DNA of 64,000 bases from the NCBI RefSeq assembly GCF_014201585.1, contig NZ_JACHES010000009.1, positions 62,001 through 126,000 of the forward strand. Reading direction: 5' to 3'. Made by a program: the position numbers and the translations under genes. Positions 36,594-48,571 of this stretch are shown here, piece after piece (within the stretch, counting starts at the first letter, position 1; each line of letters begins with the position of its first letter). The notes beneath the pieces are model-generated. The model saw nothing but the letters and a program-made list of their open reading frames with translations. It was not told the origin of the DNA and ran no database searches. Origin of the DNA: Anoxybacillus tengchongensis. GTDB lineage: Bacteria > Bacillota > Bacilli > Bacillales > Anoxybacillaceae.

Positions 36594-38330
36594 ATGTTAT
36601 TTAAGCGCCTTCGTCCGTCGTTAAACGAATTGCTTGAACAAGGGACAGACTATTCGTTTCACGGACGATTTGTTGACACGTTATCGTACAACCATTTTAC
36701 AACCGAAGATTTCGCAAAGTTAAAACAAATTGATGAACTTATCGCTCCACATAAACAAGAAATGGTTCGTCTCTTTCATGAAGGGCTAAAACAAGTGCAG
36801 CCAGAAGCGGCGAGAACGATTACGGAAGCCCGCATCGAAGCATATTTAAACGCCTTTTTTACGATGGAGCGAAACCGCGCGTACGTCGATGAGTCGCTTC
36901 GCTTTTTCCATTTGTTGCGTAAAGAAAAAGTGAACGTCGGGAAACTCATCGTTGCGTTTAACCAATTCAATTTCTTCGTTTTAACGACGTTGTTAGCGAA
37001 GGTAGCGCTTGCGCCGAAACGTTGTTTAACGCTTATGGAAACGTTGCAACGAGCAATTAACATCGAACAGCAACTGCTTGTCGAAGTGTACACAGAAACG
37101 ATGATGGAACAAATTGCAAGCGGAACGGCGACGCTGATGGAACAAAACGCAGAAATTATGTTTATTAAAGATTTGCTGCAAGCGCTTGATCAACAAAATA
37201 GCGACGTTCAAATGGTCACCGCTGCAACAGAAGAAATGACGACGGCGGTGTCGGAAGTAGCTCATGCGGCGACAGTGATCGCTGAAAAAACGACCACATC
37301 CGTTGAACGAGCAGAAAAAGGACAACAAATGATGACAGAAGCGTTCGGAGAAATTATTGAAACGTCGGAACAATTCACAAATATGGTTGACCGTTTTGAA
37401 CATTTACAACAACATTTAAGCGCGATTGAAAAAGTCATGCAGCTCGTTAACGGCATTGCAGATCAAACGAATTTGTTAGCGCTAAATGCATCGATTGAAG
37501 CTGCACGTGCTGGGGAATACGGAAAAGGGTTTTCGGTCGTCGCAGAAGAAATTCGCAAACTCGCTGATCATACCGTACAATCGCTCGGGGAAGTGCAACG
37601 AAACATCGGAGAATTGCGCACCATTTCCTCTGAAGTATCATCAGCCATTTATTCAACGTCAACAACGATTCGTCAAGCCGTTCATCAAGCGCAAGAAGCG
37701 ATGCCGCTTTTACAAGAAATTGTATCGGCTATGGGAGAAATTCAAGACAGTACAAATACGAACGCTGCTGTGGCTGAAGAGCAAGCTGCTGCTGTCGATG
37801 AAATCGCGACGCGTATGTCATCCATTGCTTCACTGACGGAATACGTGCGCGAACTTGGTGAAAAAACAGGAAGCACAGTGCATGCGTTAAGTAAAGCGAT
37901 TGACCGTTTCCGTTTAAATATGGTGAATGAAAACAGCGTGAAACTATCTGCGAAAGCGCTATTGCATTTAGCAAAAACAGACCATTTATTATGGAAATGG
38001 CGTATTTACAATATGATCGTCGGCTATGAAACGGTGCGACCTGAAGATGTCGCTTCCCACCACCAATGCCGATTAGGCAAATGGTATTTTGATGAACAAA
38101 CGAAAAAACAACTGCAAGGCACGCCAGCATATGACAAGTTAGACGCTCCACATGAACGCGTGCATATCGCAGCGAAAAAAGCAGCCGAAGCGTACGGCAA
38201 AGGCGATATAAAGGGTGCCGAAGCGCAATTAATCGAATTAGAACAAGCATCTGTAGAAGTCATTCGTCTGCTTGATGAACTCATCGAAAAAGTAGAAAAA
38301 GAACGGACGTTTGAAACCCACCTCGCATAA
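36594..38330 (+). CDS. Soluble chemoreceptor with globin-like sensor and C-terminal CZB domain
   Basis: A 578-residue cytoplasmic methyl-accepting protein. Residues about 20-170 resemble the HemAT/protoglobin sensor (for example [11 protein letters not shown] and [13 protein letters not shown]). In the segment aligned with the heme-binding 'HIRIG' of HemAT the sequence is KVNVG (K112-G116), so the proximal histidine seems absent. The MCP hairpin tip [23 protein letters not shown] follows. The C-terminal 130 residues form a CZB zinc-binding domain: [26 protein letters not shown]. The start at 36594 is set by AAAGAGG. A terminator overlaps the stop. Confidence 0.85.
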   Translation: MLFKRLRPSLNELLEQGTDYSFHGRFVDTLSYNHFTTEDFAKLKQIDELIAPHKQEMVRLFHEGLKQVQPEAARTITEARIEAYLNAFFTMERNRAYVDESLRFFHLLRKEKVNVGKLIVAFNQFNFFVLTTLLAKVALAPKRCLTLMETLQRAINIEQQLLVEVYTETMMEQIASGTATLMEQNAEIMFIKDLLQALDQQNSDVQMVTAATEEMTTAVSEVAHAATVIAEKTTTSVERAEKGQQMMTEAFGEIIETSEQFTNMVDRFEHLQQHLSAIEKVMQLVNGIADQTNLLALNASIEAARAGEYGKGFSVVAEEIRKLADHTVQSLGEVQRNIGELRTISSEVSSAIYSTSTTIRQAVHQAQEAMPLLQEIVSAMGEIQDSTNTNAAVAEEQAAAVDEIATRMSSIASLTEYVRELGEKTGSTVHALSKAIDRFRLNMVNENSVKLSAKALLHLAKTDHLLWKWRIYNMIVGYETVRPEDVASHHQCRLGKWYFDEQTKKQLQGTPAYDKLDAPHERVHIAAKKAAEAYGKGDIKGAEAQLIELEQASVEVIRLLDELIEKVEKERTFETHLA

Positions 38331-38345
38331 GGTGGGTTATTTTTT
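38315..38345 (+). terminator. Terminator after the CZB chemoreceptor gene
   Basis: AACCCACCT (38315-38323) and AGGTGGGTT (38330-38338) pair, followed by a T-rich tail. The convergent ABC permease gene ends inside it. Confidence 0.85.
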
Positions 38346-39296
38346 AACCATATGGGACAACGCAAGTGCGAAAATTAATAGTGCGCCTTTTACAATATCT
38401 TGCGCGTAATACGGAACGTTCATCATCGTCAGCCCGTTTAACAAGACGCCAATAAAAATCGAGCCAAGTAACGTACCGATCACATTCGGTTTGCCGATGC
38501 CAAATACAGAAAAGCCGATAAACGCAGCAGCTACACCGTCCATTAATAGTGATGCGCCCGCCGACACTTGCCCCGTACCGATGCGTGAAGCGAGCACAAT
38601 GCCACCTAAAGCCGCAAACATCCCGCTAATGACATACGCATACGTGCGGTAGCGGTTGACAGGAATGCCGGTGAGATGGGCTGCTTCACGATTTTCTCCT
38701 GTCATATAAAATAAACGCCCCGTTTTTGTATACGTTAAAAAAAGATGAGCGCCAATGACGAGCAAAAGCATAAGTAACACAGAAAACGGAATGCCAAACA
38801 GCTCGCCTTGTCCGATAAATAAAAACGATGGAATAAATTTTCCTGGCGCTACACCACCTTCTGGAAGTGGCATGTCGTTATAAATGGAAAATCCTTTCGT
38901 GTATGTGAGCTGTACGCCGTTAATGATGTACATCACCGCTAACGTCGCCAATAAATCAGGTAAACGAAGACGGATAATGAGAAACGCATTAAGTATTCCA
39001 ACGAGCGCACCGAGTATAAGTGGGACGATAAGCGCAACAAGCAGCTCTTGGCGATGTAAAACGAGCGCGGAGGCGCTTGCGATGGTTGCCAAACTAACTG
39101 TTGAGCCGACGGATAAATCGAATCCATCGACAATTAACGAAAACGTAATGCCGATCGCAACGAGCGTGACGATCGAAATGGAACGCAAAATGTCGCTAAA
39201 GTTGGCATACGTAAAAAATGAATCGAGCGTGAGACTAAAAAAAGCGATGACGATAACGATGGCGAGTATCGTTCCGTATTTGTATAAAAACTTCAA
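38337..39296 (-). CDS. Ribose-type ABC permease, predicted methylthioribose importer
   Basis: A 319-residue BPD_transp_2 permease with eight to ten helices, of the RbsC class (DGFDLSVGSTVSL; GTGQVSAGASLLMDGVAAAFIG). Only one permease gene is present, so it should act as a homodimer. Its start overlaps the ATPase stop by four bases. It is the last gene of an S-box-controlled operon with mtnK and mtnA, which points to methylthioribose uptake; the substrate is inferred from context. Confidence 0.88.
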   Translation of the reverse strand: MKFLYKYGTILAIVIVIAFFSLTLDSFFTYANFSDILRSISIVTLVAIGITFSLIVDGFDLSVGSTVSLATIASASALVLHRQELLVALIVPLILGALVGILNAFLIIRLRLPDLLATLAVMYIINGVQLTYTKGFSIYNDMPLPEGGVAPGKFIPSFLFIGQGELFGIPFSVLLMLLLVIGAHLFLTYTKTGRLFYMTGENREAAHLTGIPVNRYRTYAYVISGMFAALGGIVLASRIGTGQVSAGASLLMDGVAAAFIGFSVFGIGKPNVIGTLLGSIFIGVLLNGLTMMNVPYYAQDIVKGALLIFALALSHMVKK

Positions 39297-40786
39297 TTCG
39301 TTCCACCCCCAGTCATGTCATAGACGAGCTGTTCATATGTCGCTTCGAGTGCGTCCACTTTTTTTACGAACTGACCGTCGACCATAACGTAAATCGTATC
39401 GGCGATATGAAGCAATTCTTGACATTCGCTCGTGAAATAAATGATCGCTTTTCCTTTTTCAGCAAGCGCGCGAATGATCGAAAATACTTCTTCCTTCGCA
39501 TGTACGTCAATGCCTTTTGTCGGCTCATCAAAAAGAAAGACGTCGCTATTTGTTTGTAACCATTTCCCGATCACCACTTTTTGTTGATTGCCGCCGCTTA
39601 AATGTTTCACAAGCGCCGTCGGCGAAGATGGGCGAATATGTAACGATGAAATGAGGCTTGTGGCGATCGTGCGCTCCCGTCGTTTGTCAATCCATTGCCA
39701 TGGGGCAATATTTGACAATAGACGGACGGTCAAATTTTTTTCGACCGTTTCGTTCATAAAAAGCCCTTGTTTTCGCCGTTCTTCTGGAATGAAACAAACG
39801 CCCGCTTCAATCGCATCTTTTGGCGAGGTCCATGTTTGTTTTTCCCCACGCACGATGCGTTCGCCTGTCGTTTCGACATGAGCGATGATGCTTTCGGCCA
39901 ACTCTGTTTTTCCTGCTCCGACAATGCCAGCGATGCCGACAATTTCACCGCGCCGAACCGCAAGATCGACCGTTGTTTTCGTTTTTGGAATGTACAATTG
40001 CTTGACTTCAAATATCGTTTCTTTGCTTATGTTGCGTGTCCGTTCGTTGCGCACCTCCGTTTGCCGTCCGACCATATGGCGAACGATGTCTTCTGTCGCT
40101 AGCGACACATCGCCTTCGTATACGACTTCGCCATCCCGCAAAATCGTCATTCGATCGCATATGCGTTTTACTTCGTGCAATTTATGCGAAATGTAAATAA
40201 ACGCCACCCCTTGCGCTTTTAGCTGTTCGATCATCGCAAACAATCGTTTCGTTTCTTCTTCGCTTAACGAGGCGGTTGGCTCATCTAAAATAATGTAGCG
40301 AGCAGAAGAAGAAAGGACGCGTGCTAGCAAAATGAGTTGTTTTTCATGAAGCGTGCATGTTTGTACAGAGACATCAGGCGACAAATGTGTTAAGCCGACG
40401 CGCTCAAGCAGTTGTAAAACAGCAACCCGATGTTTCGTTTTAGAAAACGATATTTGTTTTTGCGCGACAATTTGTTCAGCGAGAATATTTTCATATACGG
40501 ACAAAGCAGGGAATAACGCCGCATCCACTTCTTGTACGACATGTCCGATGCCTGCTCGTTTTGCATCTTTCGGAGAAGAAAATGTATGCACCTTTCCGTC
40601 TATTTCAATCGTTCCGCTCACCGGCTGCAAGACGCCAGCTAAAATGTTCATTAACGTGCTTTTTCCAGCTCCATTCATACCTAAAAGGGCGTGAACTTCG
40701 CCCGGTTGGACATGGAAGTTCACGCCGTTTAATACGGTCACATCGCCAAATGTATGGACGATTTGTTTCATGCGCAAACCGCTCAT
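39293..40786 (-). CDS. Ribose-type ABC ATPase with two cassettes
   Basis: A 497-residue fused double ATPase like RbsA. The first cassette has Walker A GMNGAGKSTLMN and Walker B YIILDEPTASLS, with the degenerate signature expected between them. The second has GIVGAGKTELAE, signature LSGGNQQKV and Walker B VFLFDEPTKGID. It energises the single permease encoded downstream. Its start overlaps the binding-protein stop. Confidence 0.9.
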   Translation of the reverse strand: MSGLRMKQIVHTFGDVTVLNGVNFHVQPGEVHALLGMNGAGKSTLMNILAGVLQPVSGTIEIDGKVHTFSSPKDAKRAGIGHVVQEVDAALFPALSVYENILAEQIVAQKQISFSKTKHRVAVLQLLERVGLTHLSPDVSVQTCTLHEKQLILLARVLSSSARYIILDEPTASLSEEETKRLFAMIEQLKAQGVAFIYISHKLHEVKRICDRMTILRDGEVVYEGDVSLATEDIVRHMVGRQTEVRNERTRNISKETIFEVKQLYIPKTKTTVDLAVRRGEIVGIAGIVGAGKTELAESIIAHVETTGERIVRGEKQTWTSPKDAIEAGVCFIPEERRKQGLFMNETVEKNLTVRLLSNIAPWQWIDKRRERTIATSLISSLHIRPSSPTALVKHLSGGNQQKVVIGKWLQTNSDVFLFDEPTKGIDVHAKEEVFSIIRALAEKGKAIIYFTSECQELLHIADTIYVMVDGQFVKKVDALEATYEQLVYDMTGGGTN

Positions 40787-41901
40787 TGCTTTTTCACCTT
40801 TTCTTCAAGTGTCTTCATCCATGGGGAGATGGCAACGTTCGATTGTCCCCAGCTTGGCATGTAGTTGTTTAGCTCGTTCATCGTAATTGGTGTGCTCGGC
40901 AAGTCTGAACGTTTCACTAAGTGTGGTTCAAGTGAATAAATGCTTGGCGTTTGTTCTCCGGCGATTTTTTGATACGCAAAGCGCACTTGAACGCGACCGA
41001 CTTCTGCTGGGTCGGTTGCCGTTGTTGCGACCCATGGGCTATTTGGTTGTTGAATGAGTTGTAAATCTTCGTCGCTTAAGTCGATGCCGTACACTTTAAT
41101 TTCTGTTCGACCGGCTTGTTGAATGGCGCGCGTTGCTCCTTTGGCGAACTCATCCCATGTCGCAAAAACCGCGTCGATGTCGCCTTTGTTCGGATATTTT
41201 TTCAAAATGGCTTCCATTTGTGTTTGTGTATCTAAAGCGGTGTTGGCGCTTGCGGTGCCGAATTTCGCTACTTCTTTAATGTTCGGATACCGTTTTTGAA
41301 ACGCTTCGTAAATGACATGGCGGCGTTCCATTGGCGTAAAGCCGCCGACCCAAATCGTGACAATTTCTCCTTCGCCGTTTAAATCTTCCGCTAACGTTTT
41401 TAACGTTTTCCATGCTAAGCTGTAATCGTCTTGGTCAATGACGGTGACTCCTGGAATGTTTAAATCGTTATCAAACGCAACGACGTGAATGCCTTTGGCA
41501 AGCGCTTTTTCAACAGGTGCTTTTAATGCATCTGCGCGCCCGTGGTCTAATAAAATCGCATCGACGTTTTGGTTGATCGCTGTTTCGACGTACGATGCCA
41601 TTTTCGTTAAATCGTTGTCAGCGTTATAAATTTGCACGTCGCCGCCAAATTTCGCGACTTGTTCTTTTACACCAGCGATATATTGCGATGAAAATGTACC
41701 GATCGACATTTGCATAATGGCAGCAATTTTAATCGGTTTGTTTAATGCTGCAGGAATGTCCGCTTTTGCATCCGTTGTTTCGTTCGTTTGTTTCGCTTCT
41801 TCTTTCGGTTGTTCCGCTCGTTTTGAGACGGCGTCTTGTTCGTTTGTGCAACCGACTAAAAGCGCGAATAAAAGCACAATGATTGCCCATATGTTTTTCA
41901 T
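40783..41901 (-). CDS. Ribose-type ABC substrate-binding lipoprotein
   Basis: A 372-residue periplasmic-binding-protein-like lipoprotein. The signal peptide ends in LLVGC, giving a lipid anchor at the cysteine near residue 18, followed by a charged linker and then [15 protein letters not shown]. The fold is the type I (ribose/AI-2 class) binding protein. It begins right at the mtnA stop (four-base overlap). The context predicts 5-methylthioribose as ligand. Confidence 0.88.
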   Translation of the reverse strand: MKNIWAIIVLLFALLVGCTNEQDAVSKRAEQPKEEAKQTNETTDAKADIPAALNKPIKIAAIMQMSIGTFSSQYIAGVKEQVAKFGGDVQIYNADNDLTKMASYVETAINQNVDAILLDHGRADALKAPVEKALAKGIHVVAFDNDLNIPGVTVIDQDDYSLAWKTLKTLAEDLNGEGEIVTIWVGGFTPMERRHVIYEAFQKRYPNIKEVAKFGTASANTALDTQTQMEAILKKYPNKGDIDAVFATWDEFAKGATRAIQQAGRTEIKVYGIDLSDEDLQLIQQPNSPWVATTATDPAEVGRVQVRFAYQKIAGEQTPSIYSLEPHLVKRSDLPSTPITMNELNNYMPSWGQSNVAISPWMKTLEEKVKKQ

Positions 41902-42932
41902 GCCAAAACCTCCTCAAATAATGTCGGCAGTTTCGTTTCGTAGTCGCCGAAGATAATCCCTTTTTCCGTAATGATGCCGGTAATGAGTTCGTGCGGTGTG
42001 ACATCAAATGCGGGATTGTAGACGTTCACATCTGGCGCGATGCGCACGCCGCCGATATGTGTGACTTCTTCTTTCGCTCGCTCTTCAATCGGAATGTCGT
42101 CGCCTGTTTTCGTCTGTAAGTCGATCGTCGATAGTGGGGCGGCGACGTAAAATGGAATGTTGAACGCTTTCGCTAAAATGGCTAAGCCGAACGTGCCGAT
42201 TTTGTTTGCGGTATCGCCGTTAGCGGCAATGCGATCTGCCCCGACGATGACTGCGGAAATGTGCTTCGCTTTCATCGTTTGTGCCGCCATGTTATCTGTA
42301 ATGAGCGTTACATCGACACCAGCTTCGGAAAGCTCCCATGCGGTTAGCCTTGCTCCTTGCAACACCGGGCGTGTTTCGCAAGCGTACGCATGAAGCGTGA
42401 TCCCTTTTTCTTTCGCTAAATGAAACGGGGCAAGCGCGGTGCCGTAACGGGCTGTGGCAATCGCTCCTGCATTACAAATCGTCATGATACGGTCGCCGTC
42501 TTGAAACAAGGAAAGGGCATGTTCACCGATGCGACGACAGACGTCTTCATCTTCGATTTGAATGCAAATCGCTTCATGAATGAGCGTCGTTTTCGCTTCG
42601 TTGACGGATGTGGCGTTCGCAACGCTTTTTACGAGCCGGTCAAGCGCCCAAAATAAATTAACGGCGGTCGGGCGCGAGCTTGCTAAATAGTCGCGGTCGT
42701 GTTTTAGTTGGGCATGAAATGTCGCTAAATCATCAGTCTCATATGATTGGGCCGCAAGTGCTAAACCGTAGGCGGCAGTCATGCCGATTGCTGGCGCCCC
42801 GCGCACTTTTAACGTAACGATCGCATCCCATACGTCTTTTATGTTTTTTAATTCTAAATATTCAGTCTTATGAGGCAGCGCTTGTTGGTTTAAAATCGTA
42901 ATATGTGTATCATGCCATTGTACCGATTTCAT
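41898..42932 (-). CDS. Methylthioribose-1-phosphate isomerase MtnA
   Basis: A 344-residue isomerase that converts 5-methylthioribose 1-phosphate to methylthioribulose 1-phosphate. The family residues are visible: [13 protein letters not shown], the catalytic cysteine in [20 protein letters not shown], and the aspartate in [18 protein letters not shown]. The start at 42932 follows AGGAGG; a longer frame to 42974 reaches into mtnK. It is ten bases downstream of mtnK. Confidence 0.94.
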   Translation of the reverse strand: MKSVQWHDTHITILNQQALPHKTEYLELKNIKDVWDAIVTLKVRGAPAIGMTAAYGLALAAQSYETDDLATFHAQLKHDRDYLASSRPTAVNLFWALDRLVKSVANATSVNEAKTTLIHEAICIQIEDEDVCRRIGEHALSLFQDGDRIMTICNAGAIATARYGTALAPFHLAKEKGITLHAYACETRPVLQGARLTAWELSEAGVDVTLITDNMAAQTMKAKHISAVIVGADRIAANGDTANKIGTFGLAILAKAFNIPFYVAAPLSTIDLQTKTGDDIPIEERAKEEVTHIGGVRIAPDVNVYNPAFDVTPHELITGIITEKGIIFGDYETKLPTLFEEVLA

Positions 42933-42942
42933 TTTGTTCCTC

Positions 42943-44283
<1,341 letters not shown>

Positions 44284-44342
44284 TTTATCGTTATTTAAAT
44301 GTTTTGAACAGTGAAAAAGTTTCGTGAATTCGCTTGATTCGA

Positions 44343-44372
44343 ATCATACATCGCTTTATGCTTGTTTGTCAA
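44343..44372 (-). promoter_or_regulatory. SigmaA promoter of the mtnK S-box transcript
   Basis: On the minus strand TTGACA (44367-44372) and TATGAT (44343-44348) are 18 bases apart; the -35 element overlaps the mtnU stop. The perfect 12-base palindrome TGATTCGAATCA at 44335-44346 overlaps the -10 element and could be an additional operator. Confidence 0.7.
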
Positions 44373-45163
44373 TCTTTTTTTTCAAAAATTTTATACACAT
44401 CTGGGCGACGATCGGAAAAAATCGGGATGCGCGCACGCACGTCTTGCACGTCGTTTATGTCGATATTCGCCACAATGACCGTCTCTTGTTCGCCTCCTTC
44501 AGCAAGCACGTTTCCCCACGGATCGATAATCATCGAATGTCCAGCAAATACGTTGTTCGGGTCTTTTCCTGCGCGGTTGCAAGCGACAACGTAACATTGA
44601 TTTTCGATCGCCCGCGCCGTTAATAGCGTACGCCAATGATGAAGGCGAGAAAGCGGCCATTCGGCGACGACAAACAATACTTCTGCACCATGTAGCGCAT
44701 GCGCGCGAATCCATTCTGGAAAACGAATGTCGTAACAAATGACGCCGGCACACGTCGTTTCATCGAGCGAAAATAGCCCCATCGTTTCTCCAGCTTGCAA
44801 ATACAAATGCTCATTCATCAATTGGAACAAATGAAGTTTACTATATTCGCAAACGACATCGCCGTTGCGCTGGACGACATACATCGTATTTGTCATTCGT
44901 TCGTTCGTTTTTTTCGCGACCGATCCGCCGACGATATGCACATCGTACGTGCGCGCAACGGATGCGAGAAACGCTTTTGTCTCTTCCCCGTTTTCATCGG
45001 CAATATGAGCAAGCCTCGTTAAATCATAGCCCGTCGTCCATAGTTCAGGCAAAACGACGACGTCAACGTCACGAGCGATTTGTTCGATGTAGCGCAAGGC
45101 GGTTTGTTTATTTTTTTCGGGTGTTCCAAACGCAATGTCCATTTGTATGCAAGCGATGTTCAT
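44369..45163 (-). CDS. Carbon-nitrogen hydrolase MtnU (omega-amidase)
   Basis: A 264-residue nitrilase-superfamily amidase. The catalytic triad residues can be seen: glutamate in VVLPELWTTG, lysine in CEYSKLHLF and cysteine in GVICYDIRFPE. It is thought to hydrolyse 2-oxoglutaramate or the related keto-amide made when glutamine is the amino donor for MtnE. The start at 45163 follows GAGGTG. It is divergent from mtnE, its functional partner; in B. subtilis the same genes (ykrU, ykrV) are neighbours. Confidence 0.9.
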   Translation of the reverse strand: MNIACIQMDIAFGTPEKNKQTALRYIEQIARDVDVVVLPELWTTGYDLTRLAHIADENGEETKAFLASVARTYDVHIVGGSVAKKTNERMTNTMYVVQRNGDVVCEYSKLHLFQLMNEHLYLQAGETMGLFSLDETTCAGVICYDIRFPEWIRAHALHGAEVLFVVAEWPLSRLHHWRTLLTARAIENQCYVVACNRAGKDPNNVFAGHSMIIDPWGNVLAEGGEQETVIVANIDINDVQDVRARIPIFSDRRPDVYKIFEKKD

Positions 45164-45189
45164 ATCATTCACCTCAACAAAAAATTTTC

Positions 45190-45218
45190 TTTACATTTTG
45201 ATTTTTACGATATATGAT
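45190..45218 (+). promoter_or_regulatory. SigmaA promoter of mtnE
   Basis: TTTACA (45190-45195) and TATGAT (45213-45218) with 17-base spacing. No S-box lies between this promoter and mtnE. Confidence 0.65.
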
Positions 45219-45263
45219 ACTTGACTAGAATTTCAACCTTTTTGTGAAGTAGGTGTGAAAAAA

Positions 45264-46436
45264 ATGAACATATTTCCACAATCGAACGTGTTACAACAAC
45301 TGCCGAAGCAATTTTTTGCGTCGCTTGTGCAAAACGTACAGGCGGTCATCGCTGAAGGGCACGATGTCATTAATCTCGGACAAGGAAATCCCGACCAACC
45401 GACGCCCGCGCATATTGTGCGCGCGATGCAACAGGCGGTGGCAAAGCCGATGTATCATAAATATTCGCCGTTTCGCGGCTATTCGTTTGTAAAAGAGGCG
45501 GTCGCGACGTTTTACGAGCGCGAATACGGGGTGACGATTGACCCAGAAAAAGAAGTCGCCATTTTATTTGGCGGAAAAGCTGGGCTTGTCGAAATGCCGC
45601 TTTGTTTATTAAATCCAGGTGATGTCGTCCTCGTTCCCGATCCCGGTTATCCGGACTATTGGTCGGGAGTCGTGCTTGCGCGGGCGCGCATGGAAATGAT
45701 GCCGCTGCGGGCGGAAAACAGCTTTTTGCCAAACTACGATGAGCTACCGAAAGACGTCGTTCGCGAGGCAAAATTGATGTTTTTAAACTATCCGAACAAT
45801 CCGACAGGCGCGACAGCAACGGAATCGTTTTTTCAAGAAACGGTTTCATTTGCGGAAAAACATCATATCGCTGTCGTGCACGATTTCGCATACGGAGCGA
45901 TTGGCTTTGATGGGAAAAAGCCGGTCAGCTTTTTACAAGTCGAAGGGGCAAAAGACGTCGGCATTGAAATTTATACGTTTTCGAAAACGTACAATATGGC
46001 AGGGTGGCGCATCGGCTTTGCGGTCGGCAACGAAAGCATGATTGAAGCGATCAACGTGCTCCAAGACCATTTGTACGTCAGCATGTTCGGTGCGATTCAA
46101 GAAGCGGCAGCAGTTGCGCTACTCGAGTCGCAACAGTGCGTCGCCGAGCTTGTCGCCACGTATGAAGCAAGGCGAAATACGTTTATTCACGCCTTACGTG
46201 ACATCGGTTGGGACGTCCAAGCGCCAGCAGGTTCGTTTTTCGCTTGGCTTCCGGTGCCGAACGGCTATACGTCTGAGACGTTTGCCGACCTGTTGCTTAA
46301 AAAAGCGCACGTGGCGGTCGCTCCGGGGATCGGGTTTGGTGAACATGGGGAAGGCTATGTGCGCACAGGGCTACTGACGAGCGAAGACAGGCTAAAAGAA
46401 GCGGCTTGGCGCATCGGACAACTGCAACTTTTTTAA
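45264..46436 (+). CDS. Aminotransferase MtnE
   Basis: A 390-residue PLP-dependent class I aminotransferase that makes methionine from 4-methylthio-2-oxobutyrate in the last salvage step. Recognisable parts include INLGQGNPDQPTP, LNYPNNPTGA, and the PLP lysine in YTFSKTYNMAGWRIGFAVGN. It closely follows B. subtilis MtnE. The start at 45264 is set by TAGGTG; a GTG at 45255 overlaps that site. Confidence 0.94.
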   Translation: MNIFPQSNVLQQLPKQFFASLVQNVQAVIAEGHDVINLGQGNPDQPTPAHIVRAMQQAVAKPMYHKYSPFRGYSFVKEAVATFYEREYGVTIDPEKEVAILFGGKAGLVEMPLCLLNPGDVVLVPDPGYPDYWSGVVLARARMEMMPLRAENSFLPNYDELPKDVVREAKLMFLNYPNNPTGATATESFFQETVSFAEKHHIAVVHDFAYGAIGFDGKKPVSFLQVEGAKDVGIEIYTFSKTYNMAGWRIGFAVGNESMIEAINVLQDHLYVSMFGAIQEAAAVALLESQQCVAELVATYEARRNTFIHALRDIGWDVQAPAGSFFAWLPVPNGYTSETFADLLLKKAHVAVAPGIGFGEHGEGYVRTGLLTSEDRLKEAAWRIGQLQLF

Positions 46437-46443
46437 AAAATGA

Positions 46444-46472
46444 TTGACAAATGCCACATGTGCTGTCATAAT
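46444..46472 (+). promoter_or_regulatory. SigmaA promoter of the mtnWXBD transcript
   Basis: TTGACA (46444-46449) and CATAAT (46467-46472) are 17 bases apart, about 55 bases upstream of the S-box. Confidence 0.75.
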
Positions 46473-46524
46473 TCGAAGTAAATTTATGAAAAACGAACTG
46501 TTCAAAAAATTAAATACATTACAA

Positions 46525-46640
46525 ATTCTTATCAAGAGTAGGCGGAGGGACGAGCCCGATGAAGCCCGGCAACCGACTTAAACAGCTGTTTAAGCACGGT
46601 GCTGATTCTCGCAGCAATACGCTGAGAGATAAGAAGAGAC
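46525..46640 (+). ncRNA. S-box (SAM-I) riboswitch of mtnWXBD
   Basis: Reads TTCTTATCAAGAGTAGGCGG, AGGGACGAGCCCGATGAAGC, CCGGCAACCGACTT, CACGGTGCTGATTCTCGCAG and GAGAGATAAGAAG, with all conserved SAM-I blocks. The P3 hairpin here is longer (AAACAGCTGTTT) than in the first copy. Confidence 0.96.
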
Positions 46641-46651
46641 GAACAATTAGC

Positions 46652-46676
46652 CTCTTCTTATGAAGAGGTTTTTTAT
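46652..46676 (+). terminator. S-box terminator upstream of mtnW
   Basis: CCTCTTC (46652-46658) pairs with GAAGAGG (46663-46669), then six T residues. The left arm is complementary to the AAGAAGAG that closes P1, which allows the anti-terminator switch. Confidence 0.9.
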
Positions 46677-46694
46677 TTGTAAAGGGGTGGACAT

Positions 46695-47918
46695 ATGATT
46701 ACCGCAACATATTTGATTCATGACGACAAAGATTTAGCGAAAAAAGCAGAAGGTATCGCGCTTGGACTGACCATCGGGTCGTGGACTGATTTACCGCAAC
46801 TGGAACAAGAACAGTTAAAAAAACATAAAGGCATCGTTCAGTCGATTGAAGAGCTAGAGGAAGACGAGCGTGTCAATACGTTTTTTGGAAAAAGACTAAA
46901 ACGCGCGCTCGTGCGCATTTCGTATCCGAGCGTCAATTTTAGCGCTGATTTTCCTGCCATTTTGACAACGACGTTTGGCAAATTGTCGTTGGACGGAACG
47001 ATTAAACTGATTGACTTAACGTTTTCCGACGAACTGAAGCGCGCATTCCCTGGTCCGCGCTTTGGCATTGACGGCATTCGCGAAAAACTTGGCGTCTTTC
47101 ACCGTCCGCTTGTCATGAGCATTTTTAAAGCGGTCATCGGGCGCGATTTACGATACGTCACTGAACAATTGAAGCTACAAGCGCTCGGCGGCGTTGATCT
47201 TGTGAAAGACGATGAAATTTTATTTGACAACGACTTGACGCCGTTTGACAAGCGCATCGTGGCAGGAAAACAAGCGCTTCAAGACGTGTACGAACAAACA
47301 GGGCATCGGACGTTATATGCGGTGAACTTAACCGGAAAAACGTTTCAGTTAAAAGAAAAAGCGAAGAAAGCAGCGGAGCTTGGCGCGGACGTGTTATTGT
47401 TTAACGTGTTTACATATGGACTTGATGTGTTGCAAGCGCTTCGTGAAGATGATGACATTCGTTTGCCGATTATGGCGCATCCGTCATTTAGCGGAGCGAT
47501 CGCCTCATCGCGCGTATATGGCGTAAGCTACGCTTTGCTTCTTGGAAAACTGTTGCGCATGGCAGGGGCGGACTTTTCGCTCTTTCCATCACCGTACGGA
47601 AGCGTCGCCCTTGAAAAAGAACAGACGCTTGCGATCGCTCATGAATTAACGAAAGAAGAACCGTTTTTGCGCGCGTTTCCTGTCCCATCTGCCGGCATTC
47701 ATCCGGGGCTTGTGCCGCTTCTTGTGCGCGACTTTGGCATCGACTCCATCATTAACGCAGGCGGTGGCGTGCACGGGCATCCGAGCGGGGCGGTCGGCGG
47801 CGGGCAAGCGTTTCGCGCTGCTGTCGAAGCGGTGCTTGCTGGGCGTTCGCTTCATGAGGTAGCGAAAGAACACGAAGCATTAAAACAAGCGCTTGACTTA
47901 TGGGGAAGTGCATCATGA
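46695..47918 (+). CDS. 2,3-diketo-5-methylthiopentyl-1-phosphate enolase MtnW
   Basis: A 407-residue RuBisCO-like protein. The carbamylated-lysine motif is present as [10 protein letters not shown], and the barrel continues with the phosphate-binding [11 protein letters not shown]. It enolises DK-MTP-1-P in methionine salvage and does not fix CO2. AAAGGGGTGG precedes the start. First gene of a four-gene S-box operon. Confidence 0.95.
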   Translation: MITATYLIHDDKDLAKKAEGIALGLTIGSWTDLPQLEQEQLKKHKGIVQSIEELEEDERVNTFFGKRLKRALVRISYPSVNFSADFPAILTTTFGKLSLDGTIKLIDLTFSDELKRAFPGPRFGIDGIREKLGVFHRPLVMSIFKAVIGRDLRYVTEQLKLQALGGVDLVKDDEILFDNDLTPFDKRIVAGKQALQDVYEQTGHRTLYAVNLTGKTFQLKEKAKKAAELGADVLLFNVFTYGLDVLQALREDDDIRLPIMAHPSFSGAIASSRVYGVSYALLLGKLLRMAGADFSLFPSPYGSVALEKEQTLAIAHELTKEEPFLRAFPVPSAGIHPGLVPLLVRDFGIDSIINAGGGVHGHPSGAVGGGQAFRAAVEAVLAGRSLHEVAKEHEALKQALDLWGSAS

Positions 47919-48571
47919 AGCCGATCATTTTTTGCGATTTTGATGGAACGATTACGTTAAACGACAACATTATTGCTTTAATGAAACAGTTTGCTCCGCC
48001 GGAGTGGGAAGCGATCAAAGATGATATATTAGCCCAAACATGTTCCGTACAACAAGGGGTCGGGCGCATGTTTTCGCTGTTGCCGACGACGCTGAAAGAA
48101 GACATCGTGCAATTTTTGCTTGACACCGCACGCATTCGCGACGGATTTTCCGATTTTGTCGCGTTTACGAACGAACGACAAATCCCGCTTTATATTGTGA
48201 GCGGCGGCATTGACTTTTTCGTGTATCCACTTCTTCACGGACTCGTTGAAAAAGAGCGCATTTTTTGTAACAGCGCCGATTTTAGCGGGGAAACGATCCG
48301 CATTACGTGGCCGTATGCGTGCGATGAACATTGTCAAAACGACTGCGGCTGCTGCAAGCCGTCGCTTCTTCGCAAACTTGCACCAAAAGGGGCAAAAACG
48401 ATCGTCATTGGCGACTCCATTACCGACTTGGCAGCGGCCAAACTAGCCGATCACGTCATGGCGCGCGACTTTTTACTTGAAAAATGCCGTGAGCTCCACT
48501 TGCCGCATACGCCGTTTACGACGTTTTATGATGTCATTGACGTGTTAAAAGAAAGCGAGGTGATCGCGTGA
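47915..48571 (+). CDS. HK-MTPenyl-1-phosphate phosphatase MtnX
   Basis: A 218-residue HAD phosphatase with the nucleophile motif [12 protein letters not shown] and the motif III/IV segment [13 protein letters not shown]; a CNDCGCC cysteine cluster lies in the cap region ([10 protein letters not shown]). It dephosphorylates the MtnW product to dihydroxy-ketomethylthiopentene. The start at 47915 overlaps the mtnW stop, with GGGGAAG upstream; the ATG at 47900 has no site. Confidence 0.93.
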   Translation: MKPIIFCDFDGTITLNDNIIALMKQFAPPEWEAIKDDILAQTCSVQQGVGRMFSLLPTTLKEDIVQFLLDTARIRDGFSDFVAFTNERQIPLYIVSGGIDFFVYPLLHGLVEKERIFCNSADFSGETIRITWPYACDEHCQNDCGCCKPSLLRKLAPKGAKTIVIGDSITDLAAAKLADHVMARDFLLEKCRELHLPHTPFTTFYDVIDVLKESEVIA

